A stretch of DNA of 64,000 nucleotides from Tubulanus polymorphus (lineage: Eukaryota > Nemertea > Palaeonemertea > Tubulaniformes > Tubulanidae): the NCBI RefSeq assembly GCF_964204645.1, contig NC_134028.1, forward strand, positions 6,360,501 through 6,424,500, given 5' to 3'. A program made the translations under genes and the position numbers. The notes beneath the pieces are model-generated. The model saw only the letters and a list, made by a program, of their open reading frames with translations. It was not told the origin of the DNA and did not search any database. Each line of letters opens with the position of its first letter. The stretch's first letter is position 1. This document shows, one piece after another, positions 21,296-34,164 of this stretch.

Positions 21296-24139
21296 CTATT
21301 TGATTCCCAGTTCGTCTCTGAGTACCCGCATTCGAGAGCGAACGTCGTCCCAATCGATGTACATTCCTTCAAGATGTCTGACACCGTCTGAACCAACGTC
21401 GTAAGCTTCCCGCGCGTGCAAAACACGGGTATTATCAAATACAACGATATCCCCTGAAATGAATCAAATCTATCGAATACATGAAGGACATTTTTGGACG
21501 TTAGATATGATTTTCTATTTACCAGCAAATACATTGTGATTTAATCTTAGTAGCTTTTTAACGATCCAAGACTTAGGAGAAATGAAGACTGGCCGTGTGG
21601 GTGATAAGCCCATCGCTAACTACCCCGTTGCTATACACAGTCAAACTCCCTATCACTTTGTACTAATTCCAGTGAAATGCGAAATACCGTGGTAGGCTCC
21701 TCAAGTCGGATCTTTTGGGGAATGTCCGATTTTAGTTATGTTCGAGTCGATCGGACCCGACTCGAGCGGTGTGTAATGTATGGGACTGAATGTCAATGGG
21801 ATGTGTGTAAAAAGGAACTGTAGGTGAAACTACGATTACAATTATTACGAATAAATAAATTTATGAATTTTTATGAACTTTCATCTGTACCTGGTTTCAA
21901 CATGTGGGTCACGTAGTTTTTAGGGTCGTTCATTATTTCGTCAAGTTTCGTCAAGGCTTTGTAAACGGGTTGAACGTTTTTGAGATTGACGCTGTTCATA
22001 AATGAGTCTCTCGTGACATTGCTATATCGCACGGCTATCACCCTACCTCGTCGATTGCGTCTGAAGAAAAAGAAAACAGATGTAGAATCACCCTGCTCGG
22101 TGGATCAAGATATGATTAACATATGTCATACTCAACTTGATAACCCATTCCTGTGATTTACGTGCCTTATTATCTAACTATCATTCGAGGCCTATTTTCA
22201 TTAATATGATAATTACATATGTTAAACTCTACCGCTGTAAACGTGCTGAAAATTCAGAATATTTTCATCGTTTTCGATGATTTCCTCTAAAGTAAGGTCT
22301 TTCGATAACGATTCTAGGAGACTCATAAATCTCAAAATTTTGATCTTTCGCCATTGGACAGATGCTTTTCCCGATTCAACATTTCGCTCTAAATTAAACT
22401 TTTTGTTGGCGTTTGTACATGTAGAAAAAGAGAACATACACGAAAACCGGCCATTGGTGAATGAGTTTAAACTTGTAATCGTCAGTTCCTATATCTATGA
22501 AGGCGAGTCTGTTCGCAGAGCAGTTTGTAATATTCAGGGTACTCATTTTCCATTATTTTAGCCGCATTTGTCGCATCAACAAATCGATTTCGACCTCCGG
22601 TCGAGGTGTTTTTGAGGCAATGTAGAAATTGTACCTAAAAAGAAAATATGAATTTGGTTGAAAAAATTCGAGGAAATGAGTTTCATGTGCATATACGTTT
22701 GTCGGTATGCGTCATATATGTTTCTTAAGTGAAATGAATTAGATATACCGATTCGAAAAGTATGTGGTTAAGAAGTTATTTAGATTGACAATAAAGTAAA
22801 TGTTGATATTCATTACCCCGGGTACGTGGAGATAATTGCAAAGATCGCTATGATATTCTAGATTTCGGTTGGTGTAAGCCGTGTTTGATGGGTTTGTTTT
22901 GCTTTCGACTTGAAAATATTCACTGAAAATAGATATTGTGTACTACATATTTCTATAGTATGTACATTCTTGATTTCCGCATATGGGATGCAGTAAAAGC
23001 GTAACTATTGTAATCCAGATTTTGATTTCATCTCGGCGTTTTCGACAGTCCAAATGATACAACGCGGTTTTAACGCAAATCCATCCACGCAGAAACCTTT
23101 ATATATGAATCTTAGATGAAATATGGACCTGATTTAGTGCTTACCCGTAATTAGTTTTTCTGGGAAAACATATTTTCTCGGCTATTTTTCTCAAATGCCC
23201 GGTAGTTTCTGTCGGTGCATTCCGCATTAAAGCCAGCCCGAACCAATCCATATGAGTCAACCAATCCAGAAAATGCGGGTTGGCATCATCTGATGAGGTA
23301 ATCTAATTAAAAGAAATACTGAATCAACAAATGTTTCTATCTTACCCTGGTTGGTTGATGATATTTGAAATGTTTTCGGTCGCTTCTCGTACTTTGTCAT
23401 AATCGAAAGTGGGAATGTTGTCCTGCATTTCGGCTCCCCAGTGCTTATGTAGTTGCCCAAAGACCTCCAGTCTTTTCTCTCGAGCTGTTTCATTGAATGA
23501 TCTTTCCCGCAACCATTCACTTGTACATGTAGTTTGATGCCCGTCCGGCCAAGTGATCGTCAGATTCCAATCTTCACCAACCTGATGTCAAAACGAAGTA
23601 GAATCTATTAATCATTTCGAAATGAAAATGCGATTTTTTCGTTATTTCCCTCAAAAAGTAATGTACCTGCTAATTGCACTCACGAGGCACATATCGTCCA
23701 ATGATTATTCTATCTTTCCTCCCAAACTATCACTTACCACTGCGTCTTTTGGTTGAATTTCTGGATCTAAATCCCTCATCGGAACGAGTCTGGATATAGT
23801 GGACGGGTGGAAACAGGCGGGACATTGACAGTTATCTCTGAGCCAGACGTACGGATAACTCGTCTGCGAACCATCGTTCCAAGTAACATCCAGCCACTTT
23901 TTCACCGAGTTTTTGGTGACTGCCACCGCCCATATTGGTTGTCCAAGCCCACTGATCGACTGTGTGTGCTGAAGTTGCGTTCCTTGTCTCAATCTCACGG
24001 TCGTCTTCGGGTTCCATAATTGCTTGTAGTTAAAGTTCCACGCGTCACAAATTGTCTTCCGACCAACTACATTATTCCTGGGGACGCCATTGGAAAAAAT
24101 ACGCGTTAGTTTGCGCGTTCTGTATCTTACAGTTAGCAT
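21296..24139 (-). pseudogene. Gamma-butyrobetaine dioxygenase-like, copy B (frameshifted in exon 5)
   Basis: Minus-strand exons: 24139-23738, 23581-23393, 23302-23145, 22922-22817, 22634-22440, 22060-21891, 21453-21296. They match copy A one for one. Exon 5 is 195 bases instead of 197: AA is missing after GGCGAG at about 22507 when compared with copy A. The reading frame then hits TGA at 22484-22482, giving about 335 aa. That product keeps the zinc site and the HSD iron pair but loses the distal iron His, the 2-oxoglutarate Arg and most of the C-terminal half of the fold. The other six exons keep their frame, so the break is recent or is a sequencing or haplotype error. Exon 3 has one extra codon (Pro), and the stop comes two codons earlier than in copy A. 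I call it a probable pseudogene on the sequence as given. Confidence 0.75.
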
Positions 24140-25022
24140 TATGTCGTGTTGAAAAACATTTCCGTACGACAGAGTGTTGTGACCGAGTTCGCGCTATTGT
24201 ACTAGAATAATTACTCGCCCCCAGTCTGAACCGCCAAGCGACTGATTGGGATTAGATTTTTTGGTACCTAATTCATTACATCGGGATTTTGGGTATAACT
24301 AAGGTTGAAGATAATTTGGTCCATTTTTTATATTTATTGTCTTTTTTCCACGTGTAAATAGTCTGAACGTTTATTGTAGTTTCTTCTCGGGTAAATATTG
24401 ACGTAGAAGTCCAGTGTTTGTTGATGTAGTGGTCCAGTCACCCTTGGTTTAATGTTTTAGATTTATTTCATCAGAATCCATGCCCTTGGTCCCAATACGT
24501 TTCTATACGGTATCATCAGGTGTATTGATTTCGAAAGAATAACAAATTGTTGAAGAATGAGACATTTTTTATTTCTAAGACACAAGCACATTATTGCATT
24601 ATTACGTACAAGAAGATTAAACATTATTTACAGAAATTACATATCAAATATCCGGAACATTATCTCATTCCTCATTAAGGCGAATTTGTGCAAGTGTTTT
24701 TGCTTATATGGATAGTCATATAGAGGGTCTAATTTGGTCAACGCGGATAAAAACGAAAAAAGCTTTCGAGCTATATTCATGCACAAAGGGAACCATTCAG
24801 GCTGGACAGAAGATTGTTTACCCGACATTTCCAATTCTGTCGTTAAGCGAAATGTGATACTTTTTTGTACTTCGATATCCGATTTTGATGAATATATGTT
24901 CGCAGGTGGAACAGCACGAGAGAGTTCGGTGCATGAAGATTAATTCGTTAAAACCTTTCATTCAGGGTAGAAATCTCCGCTATACGCGTCATGGCGGTAA
25001 CTTATATGTCGTCGTTTATATC
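24140..25022. other. Spacer between BBOX1-like copies B and C
   Basis: There is no coding exon. It contains the shared upstream block of copy B (24184-24217). A segment near 24470-24720 resembles 20780-21290 in the spacer between A and B (for example CCATGCCCTTGGTCCCAA), so the spacer was duplicated along with the genes. Confidence 0.5.
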
Positions 25023-28000
25023 CTATATGTCCAGTTCTTCTTTGAGAACTCGGGTGCGCGAATGGATTTCATCCCAGTCGATGTACATCCCTTCAAGATG
25101 TCGAACACCAGTTGAGCCGACGTCGTAACCTTCCCGCGCGTGCAAAACACGGGTATTGTCAAATGCAGCAATATCACCTGAAAATAAGTTATGTTCTTTT
25201 TAGTACTTCATGCTTTTTATGTCGACACTATTCTTTTTACACGCTAAAAATACAAGGAATTTATCGTATATTCAGCAGAAACGAGACCTCCAGTTAGATT
25301 TCAAATAACGGGCAAGCATAGAACTAGTCAGTAACCTGTCTGTGGTTTAGTTTCACGATCGGATATTTTCACAAACCACAACTTACCACCAACGATTAGG
25401 TAAGCATAGAACTTAACTCATTTCGAATACGTATCGTTCTCGGCACAAGCTCTTACGACTTCTAACTAAAACGGGTCGGGTTGAAATCTTCTTAGACCGG
25501 ACTTAAAGTTTTTAGATTGGCTACAAATTGTCTAAATGTTTATACAGCTGACCTTTCGGTTCAATTTGAAAGTTATTATGAATAACCGCCAATTACGAGA
25601 GTGAAATCAGTTAAATCGTGCTAGTGAACTCTGCGCGATTTGAATTGATCAAACAGCCTCTTTGGACCCGAACTTTAATCGCATTTGAGGACTCTGATCT
25701 GTGTGTGAATTTGTCGTTGATTATCAAATGGAATCAAATAGCATTACTTTGACCCGAACGTTGAATATAGGCCTTCTGTAGTGGACTGTGGTCTGTGTGA
25801 AAGTGCCGGCGTTGTATCACATGAAATTCTAAGAACTACTTCTGACCGGCACTCTCTACGCCAATCATGAATTAGAAGTGCGTTAATTTGTTTCATTTTT
25901 ATCTCACTTCGCATTATCTATGGTCAGGGCATCAACATACCTGCTCTAGGCATGTGAGTTACGTGATTTTTCGGATCGTACATGATGTCATCCAATTTTC
26001 TCAACGCTTTGTAAACGGGTTGAACATCTTCGATGGGAACGCTATTCATAAATGAGTCTCTTGACTGATTGTTGTAACGGATTGCCGTCACTCTACCGCG
26101 AAGATTACGTCTGAAATGACATAAACACAAAATTAGGCCCGCTAGAAAAGCATAGAATCGTTCTGCACACGATTTGAAAAACGTGTTGCACTTGGTAAAC
26201 CGTAAGCGGAAAAGTATTTTTCGGTTATTTAGAAATGGAGTTTCATGTTCAGAAATCTTAAAAGTACGCCTTATTTTAGATGCAAATACGTACATAAAAA
26301 CCGGCCACTGAGTAATCATATTGAATTTGTATTCGTCCACACCGATATCATTAAAATCAAGGATTCTCGTACAAAGCAGTTTGTAATATTCGGGGTATTC
26401 GTCTTCTAAGATTTTAGCCGCGTAGGAAGCATCGACGAACTGGTTTCGACCCCCGGAAGACGTGTTCTTTACACAGTGCAGAAATTGAACCTGAAATAAG
26501 AGGAATGCGTTTTGAAAAAATGAAGTTAAAATGTGTTTCCTTGCTAGAACATTTTTTTCAATGTATCTTTATGTTTTTATAAATGCACGAATGAGTATAA
26601 ATGAATGTGTGGTTTTTGCGCGTAAGCAAGTGCACTGATTCTACTTTCTTCAAATATAGTGGCTGACAAATCAATCATAAATACTTGAAACATTGTACAT
26701 TTTTTATCGTATAGAACGAATGAAAACAATGATAAGATGTATACATAGATAAACCACACACTTCGAGTAGAATTCATTTGCCTCGAACTAAACGCATTTA
26801 CCTTGGACTAAATAAGGACTTTAGATATCGTTTAAGACATTTAAGTAAATTGAAAGGTTGAGAAACTTTATTGTTTAGAGATAAGCATGACCGTAAATTA
26901 AGAACTGAAGGGATCAAGGAAATCAACCCAATTACGTCATCACAAGTTGTCTGGTCAAGTCGGTACTTAAAATCAATACTCAATTTGTAGACGTCAAAAA
27001 AGTTCTATATACTTGTATTAAAAGCCAAGCGGCGCTATTTCGTTGAAGTTGAATCAATCTCAATAGTTCATAATAGTGCACATATAGTGACTGTCTTTAG
27101 AGACGCGGTAAGTGTAGTCGGGTCGAAACAGTCCACGACGTTCTAATCTCTAAAAATGTAGTTATTCGATTATGGGCCAAGATTGGCGTCGACAGAAAAC
27201 CATGACTTTCATTTCCTGCTTTTCAGATGCTAAACAGTAAATTCAGTTAAATACTAGATAAACCCCCATCTAATATCCTTTCCACCCGATGTGATATGAT
27301 TTTTGAAAAGTACTAATACTGACTGTTCTGAATGTTCAATGACAATCTTCAGTCAGCGTTAACTGAGTATAAACGAATGAAATACTATCAATATCATGAG
27401 CAAAAATTGATAATAGTATAAATACGTTCACCGATAAGGACCATCCTTTCCGCTAAGCCCGACGAGTTTCGGTGTGGCCACGACGCTGACAAAAAACCGG
27501 CCAAGTTTATTACGGTACTCGATCGACCGGCTTCATGACCTGCTATTGATGCGGCTAAACTCTCTATCCAAAATTTGGAAATAAAGAAACAATGATCAGC
27601 AATTACACAGGACAACCGTTATAAGATATTTGATGTGAAAAATAAAAAGATTTTACCCCCGGTACGTGGTGATAGTAAGTTAGATCGCAATGAAAGCCTA
27701 GTTTAGCTGTAGTATAGGCAAGGTTACTGGGGTCCGCCTTGCTTTCGACTGTAAAGGATTCACTGAAAATACGTAGACCGGGAAATACATTTCCTTCATA
27801 ATTCTTGAAAATAAGATCAGCGATTTTGAATCTGTTTGAACGTATACATACCCGTAACTTGTTTTTCTGGCAAAACAAACTCTTTTGGCGATTTTTCGCA
27901 GATGTCCAGGAGTTTCTTTGGGGGCGTTTGTGATGAGCGTCATACCGTAACGGTCGACGTTCATCAACCAATCCAATAGGTAATGATCATCATCAGAACA

Positions 28001-29013
28001 GAGCTGCAGAAAATTGAATCGCAATCTTAGGCTAAACCGAAGATATGATGCCTTGTTTCCCCTAATCGGTCGCATCATTTTATAAAATGCAATGAAATTT
28101 GTAATCATCAAAAGAAAAATCACTGAAAATCGCTGAAATCACTTTGACTGCAGACTTACCCTGTCATAGTCATAAGTAGGAATCTTTCCCTGCATTTCGG
28201 CTCCCCAGTGCTGATGTAGTTGTCCTAAAACTCCGACTCTCTTCTCTCGAGCTGTTTCAGTGAACGACCTCTCCCACAACCATTCGCTCGTACACGGGCT
28301 TTGATGGCCGTCCGGCCAAGTGATCGTCAGATTCCCATCTTCGCCAACCTGGCAATGTAAAAAGATCTTTTTTTTCAAATCAAAAAATTAATAGATGTAA
28401 AAAGTACTTCAGTGAATTCGACATTTTCCTTTAAGAATGCTTCGATCATTTCCACATTATTCAATTTTGTCTATAGTTTACATATAAGTAAGGAATAATT
28501 TTGACGTTGTCCATCATAATTTTTCTGTGATGTGAAAGTGATTTGATTATTTGAGATTTTGAAATTCTTGTTAATTTTTCCTTCACTTACCACCACATCT
28601 TTTGGTTGGATTTCTGGATCTAAATCCATCATCAGAACCAACCTGGCTTTCGAAACCGGGTGGAAACATATAGGACATTGACAGTTGTCTCTGAGCCAGA
28701 CGTACGGATAACTCGTCTGCGAACCGTCGTTCCAAGTAACATCCAGCCATTTCTTCTGCGCGTTTAGAGCGACTTTTACCGCCCGTAATGGTTCGTCGAA
28801 ATGTCTTTTCGATTGTACGTGTTGAAGGCGCGAACCTCGATTCTCCGACTGGTCAGCGGTCACCGGTTTCCATCTCGAATCAAATTTACTCGTCGAACAA
28901 CTTATCGGCCTGACCATCAGTTTTCTACGACAAACAACGATTTTATTTTCGTGAAAAACATTCGAAAAGGTACGTAAAACTGAACGCGAACTTTTTACAC
29001 TTTTGGCGAACAT
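25023..29013 (-). CDS. BBOX1: Gamma-butyrobetaine dioxygenase-like protein, copy C (intact)
   Basis: Minus-strand exons: 29013-28591, 28348-28160, 28003-27852, 27762-27657, 26490-26294, 26110-25941, 25177-25023; 463 aa. The exon phases are the same as in copies A and B. The zinc ligands are in WLRDNCQCPICFH and WPDGHQ, the iron pair is in GFHCDL, and the distal His is in VLHARE. The 2-oxoglutarate Arg is in VRHLEG. The N-terminus (MFAKSVKSSRSVLRTFSN) is Arg/Ser/Lys-rich without early acidic residues, typical of a mitochondrial presequence (inference). It is more diverged than A and B are from each other, so C split first. Its exon 2 donor is a strong AGG|GTAAGT. Intron 4 is the longest, at about 1.2 kb. 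The predicted role is carnitine synthesis or hydroxylation of a related trimethylammonium substrate. Confidence 0.9.
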
Positions 29014-30500
29014 GGTGAAAAGCGATAGAGAGAGAGAGAGAGCAACCTCGCCTCGAAGTCAGGGGCAGTCGCGATGTCGCCTGATTACTGATTCTAAAAT
29101 ACCTAAAGGAAAGTGTTGTCGCTGTATATATACCATATAACGAACTCTGACGTACGTAGTTGAAAGTTCACAGCAATTGTGAACCTAAAGAAGATAACTA
29201 TAACTATTCACGGAAGGACACTAACGACCTGTAATCTCAGTGTTAAGAAACGATTATAGTAAAACAAATATGGTTTTGCTTTGATCGAATTAATGATAGC
29301 AAGGTGGGGGTCTGTAAAATTAGATATTTTTCATGACAAAAAGAACAAAATCTTAATTTAATGCTTTTCAACAAAATTTGAAGATTTAATTGATTTCAAC
29401 GTATTACTAGCGTGTAAAATACTATTCATTCGATTGTATATTTGAATTCTATAAATTACAACAAACTACATGTAGCTTGCCAAAATCATCTTATATGTCT
29501 GCGTATAATTCCACCAAAACCTTTGATCCATCATTAACAAACGACGACTGTGTTGAAGTAGTATTGATGTTGATTTGTGTTTGAGAATTCTATCCTTTAT
29601 ATTCTATATGAAAATTTGAGTAAATTGTGTTAGATTTCAGAGAATTTATATTTCATTCGCAGTCGACAATTGAAAATTTCATTGTATCAAAACTAATTGA
29701 ATGACAAATGAACACTAGCTTCACAAACAACACTGAAAAAATTCACTCCCTTGGCAGGGATTCGAACCTGATTGATCAGTGGCAGTCGATGTCTTAAAGT
29801 TCGAATCCCTGCCCAGGTTTTTTAGCGAATATTCTTCGAGCTTCTGACCATGGACTGACAAAAAGACCTTCGAGCATTCATCAATCTTTCGTTTGTAAGG
29901 ATTCGAACCCAATGTGGCATTTCCAATGTTTGCAGAAACGTCTCTTGGCTCATTTTCCAAAACGCAATATGTGGCCGCAAAAATCTTTTAGACATCAAGA
30001 AACAAGAGAAGTAACAACAACGTATTAAATGTAATAACAGAACCAGATACACGAATGTACCTTTGGGGATTCATTTATTTTTACTCGCGACACAAAAACT
30101 TTGTGAAAAAATTCCATTACGCCAAAACAAATCTAAATTACCGTAGAGCGCTGAGTAAGCAACAAAGTTTACTGTTAAACACAACTAATGCTGCTATTAA
30201 TTACAATTTTACCGTAAATGATGCGGGTCAGTGTCAGCTCGCGATCACATCCACGTATAATTCATTACAAATTTCATTCAAAATTGAAGATCCAAGATAA
30301 ATATCATTAAATAATAACACAGGATTGTTTGCGTCGTTTTAGCTGCAGTTGATACTATTTCAAACGAGTCATTTTTTACAAATACGATATACACTGAGAA
30401 TTAGTTTACACTATATATGCACACTGTTAAAGAGTTTTATTTTTTTGTTTAATTTTCTAGAAGAACCAAACGGCTGATTTTTAATACGATTAACAAATGT
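29014..30500. other. Spacer between BBOX1-like copy C and VDAC
   Basis: There is no coding exon. An (AG)n tract lies at about 29027-29042, immediately upstream of the copy C ATG. A tRNA-like inverted pair is at 29753-29813, and another B-box-like GGATTCGAACCC is near 29898. The part just below 30501 is probably VDAC 3' UTR. Confidence 0.5.
29753..29813. repeat. Inverted pair of tRNA B-box arms
   Basis: GGCAGGGATTCGAAC (29753-29767) and GTTCGAATCCCTGCC (29799-29813) are a perfect 15-base inverted repeat. Each carries a GGTTCGAATCC-like polymerase III B-box core. The same sequence occurs in the larger inverted pair at 40708-41057. It looks like the ends of a tRNA-derived foldback repeat. Confidence 0.6.
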
Positions 30501-33500
30501 CTATTTAGTGTCGATATCTAATCCGAGTCCGATTTTGTGTCCACCGGCGTTTATATTCTTGGCGTCTATAAGCGTGGAGAGGGTTAACTGTACACCTGAA
30601 TAAAAAGAAAAGACCACAATTGACAATAGAATCCCATTACAGTAAGCCATTGTACTGGAGTAATCCAGATGCACAATACGTTTTCGATATAACCCTATTC
30701 ATTGCCGACTAATTAATTCCCTAAATGTGTTGAATAATGGGGCACACCACTTTAACGTGTCTTCATCGCTATGATTGTTGGTAACAAAAATTTAACCGTT
30801 TGTCGGTTGACAGGTGCTGCCATCTTTCGATAGCGTTAAAAACTAATTTACATAAATACACCACAGAGTACAAGCCAAGTGCAGTGTACGAGAGAAGTAA
30901 ATCACTGATTTATAGACTGCATTCGACTCTATGAATAGCTTAATTGAAAAATGAGCCAATTTTCATTTCTCAAGTCATAACTGTCAAAATGGTAAGAATT
31001 ATTTTAAGAATTCAATAGAATTGTATGGACCCTCGATTTGTTAATAATTCATTTCCAGCTGTATTTTCTGTCCACAATACATACCATCGCGGATATTTGT
31101 TGCATAGCCCATGCCAATCTGTCCAGCATTGTTTACCTTCATCTAAAAATAAGAATCGATAGAAAATACTTCGATAGTTTTCCTCCTCACACGGGACAAA
31201 CAAAAATCATCGAAGAGAAAATTCTAAATTCATACGCACCCTAACAAAAGTATCGTCATCTAATTTATATTTTCCGGCGAAACCGAATCGAGTGGCATTC
31301 GTTCCAGCCGTCCACGAGAGATTGACGCCCGTTTCGAGGTTTTTATTTACTTTTTGATGAATTGAGCCGGCGAACTCGCTACTGTCCGTTCTACAACGAT
31401 AACGCAGATAAAACACAGATTAGAACCGTGTCGCGCGAATTCAATCATATTCCACGCGAACGACGAGGTAAAACACTTTTGCCACTTTCCGCCTATTTAC
31501 ATATACAAATCCCCTGAGTTTTCCCTGATGTTTTTCATGTGATTACACAAAATTTACCTGGGTGAACCATGAGAAATTTCAAGGCTTAAAATGTTACAAT
31601 TCGTTGATTAATCGTTGAATCGTGCATTAATAAAGCAACACGTGGTCAATAGCATCATTCGAATTCCCCAAGTTTTCCAGGTTTTTGGTAAAATTTGTCA
31701 GAGAGCTTTCCCCAATTTTTCCTATTCCCAGAGTTTTCCAGGTCTGTGGCCTCCCCGCTTGAGAATGTGAGTATATTGGAGTGCCAAGCCTCCCCTTACA
31801 ACCTTTACAACTTCCATTGCCCTCCACTCCCTGTTAGGTAGGTAGAGGATTTGCGTAGCAAATACTGGATAAAGCAAATAGAGGAACATGACTAACACAA
31901 TGACAAATCCCACCTGATGATAATCCGACAAGTCAAAATCTGTACATTTCGAAATGTCTTTTAACCCTGGCTATTCTAAACTCTGACACAAAGTTTTACG
32001 AATACGTACACGCTAGTGTGTAAAGTGAAATCATCACCGGAAAATCCTACGGCGAAATTGTTACGCGTCAGTTTAGATTTGGCCGTATCGAACGACATCT
32101 GGTATCCAGCTAACCAACCATTGTATCTGAAATAGTAAATATCTATATCAATCATACGAATCAATACTATATTTACAAGAAGCAGCAAGCGATTCCGGAA
32201 TATATTCTACAAGACTTTTTTCATAGTCATATGAATAAACTTTTAGTCAAAATAGTTTCTTTGGAAGTAAATACAGTCAAACTCTCATCAGTCATCAAAG
32301 CTGGGATGATCATTACATTCAGGACTTGTCCAAATAACAACTTACACTTGAATATCAAATAAAAATTGGGTCTCAAAAATAGTGATAAAATAATTTTTTT
32401 CTGTGATGACTCATCGGAAGACAACTAAACAGAGTTTGACTATATCATCAAACTCGGAAAATGCTAACTAATTTTCCAAATCGAAACTCGAATCTACTGT
32501 ATATGGCCAGTAGAGCAGCTGTAATCCATAATTCAATTCGTCCATACTCTTAGTACAGTACTACTCTTCATTCGAAACAGTGCAAAATCTTTGCACTGTA
32601 TGTAAATACGAAATAATTTGCAAATACGTAATACCCATACATACCCTAGAACAGCTGCGCCGTGGATCGTCGGACCGGCAAAGTCGAAATCTACATCGCA
32701 ATTCGCGTGAAGATAATCCATCTTGTACGCGGTCTTTATCTTACCACTTTTCTTTCTGAAATACGCGCGAAAAAAACAGTTCCCACATCAATATCTGTAT
32801 ATTTCATGGCTAGAGACGCAAGCATCGCATATTTTTTTAGAATATTCGTCCCACTTTCTCTTACCCGGAATGAGGTGCGAAACTGGTGTCGAACGATAAT
32901 TTCAAACCCTTCGCGATCTGGTCCTCGATGGTGACCTCCGTTGCCAGCACATTTTCAGTGTTCCATTTTTCAGTAAAAGTCAAGCCTACAAAAGTTCAAA
33001 ATAATACATGTATACATACTCAAACATTCGCTAATCACCTAAAATATTACTTTTTTTTTTTCATATTCGGTGAGCGATAAATAATTTCATTTCAAGACCA
33101 TTACCTTTGGTTCCCATAGTAATATGAATACAATTTTAAAAGGTTTTTCTTGGGTGATTTATCATTTTATCCCCCATGGAAATGAACAGATACCGCCATA
33201 TTAAGAGGCGGTCAGCATTTCAATGACTGCTTGTGTTCATATTCCCAAACACTTCCTAGCCAGGAAATACCATTTCAAAATTCCCAAGTTGTTCCCACAG
33301 TACCATGATAACTCAAAGCACATCAGCATAGATCCAACTTTTAACCGATTATCCATTCCCAAAACAATGGGATACCGGTAAGGCTACTGTGGGAAGCGAG
33401 GATTCGGCGATAAACCGCCAGGATCGCTAGTGGCACTGTGTAACCGCGCTTCAATTTCTTTTACATTTCAATTGAATTCGAGTCAACTTTTTCGATTAGT

Positions 33501-34164
33501 AAATCAATTTTCAGTGAAATCAATACCATACAATGAGTGAGAAAGGGAATCTTATATCTATCAGATGAGTCGTTTGATAATTTTCCCATTTGAAAGCCTA
33601 AAAGTAAAGTTCAAATTTCATCGAAAATGAACTGATTTTCACAACAAATAACCCGGTGATTTGTCGCGCCATCTGGTGTCGCCGGTATCCCATTCTTTAA
33701 GTTAATTTCAAACATTTCATATTACAGTCTGAAAGAAGGATACAAAATGTTCTCAGCATACCATAGTCGCTCCACTTGTATTTGGTCTCTAGGTTTCCGG
33801 CGATTTTTCCCGTGTCGCTGTTTGAGTTTCCACCGACTGTGAATTGCATGCCATTACTGGCTTGGGTTTTCACTTCCATCTTGTGGAATCCATAATCTAA
33901 AAGTAAACGTAGAAAAGGTTTAGACGTGAAATATATTCAGGGCTCGATTTCACGAAAAGTTATCAACTATTTTCGGTTGTTGTATTGTAAGTGGTTACTT
34001 AACGTTTTCAACGAGGACAACAATTCAGACTTGAACTTCTTAAATATTACATTTTTCATTGAATTTGGAAATCATCATTTCTGAGCTGGACACTTACTGT
34101 AACCCTTGTTGAAGAGGTCGCGGCCAGATTTGCCCAAGTCACCGTAGCAGGGTGGGATAACCAT
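30501..34164 (-). CDS. VDAC: Voltage-dependent anion channel (mitochondrial porin)
   Basis: Coding exons on the minus strand: 34164-34098, 33896-33762, 32985-32865, 32755-32645, 32126-32010, 31390-31240, 31142-31085, 30595-30501. All junctions keep phase, giving 284 aa (vertebrate VDAC1 is 283). The protein starts [20 protein letters not shown], the family N-terminal helix. Other family signatures are [12 protein letters not shown], the GLK-type [25 protein letters not shown] and a C-terminal [11 protein letters not shown]. Known role: a 19-strand beta-barrel of the mitochondrial outer membrane passing ATP, ADP and other metabolites. The ATG lies 8 bases inside an exon with an acceptor at 34173, so there is an upstream non-coding exon; a donor (AACAG|GTAAAA) at 34996 fits. 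VDAC1, 2 or 3 cannot be assigned, because invertebrate duplications are independent of the vertebrate ones. Confidence 0.96.
31503..31760 (-). repeat. Dispersed GGTGGCCAC-type intron repeat, copy in a VDAC intron
   Basis: It contains CCCTGAGTTTTCC, CCAAGTTTTCCAGGTTTTTGG and TTCCAGGTCTGTGGCC, reverse-strand versions of the phrases found in the RNA-binding protein introns. Shorter relatives lie near 2990-3090 and 42195-42450. Confidence 0.45.

Noticed and set aside
22277-22561. Plus-strand open frame over BBOX1-like copy B exon 5
   Set aside because: It is a shadow created by the antisense of the frameshifted exon.
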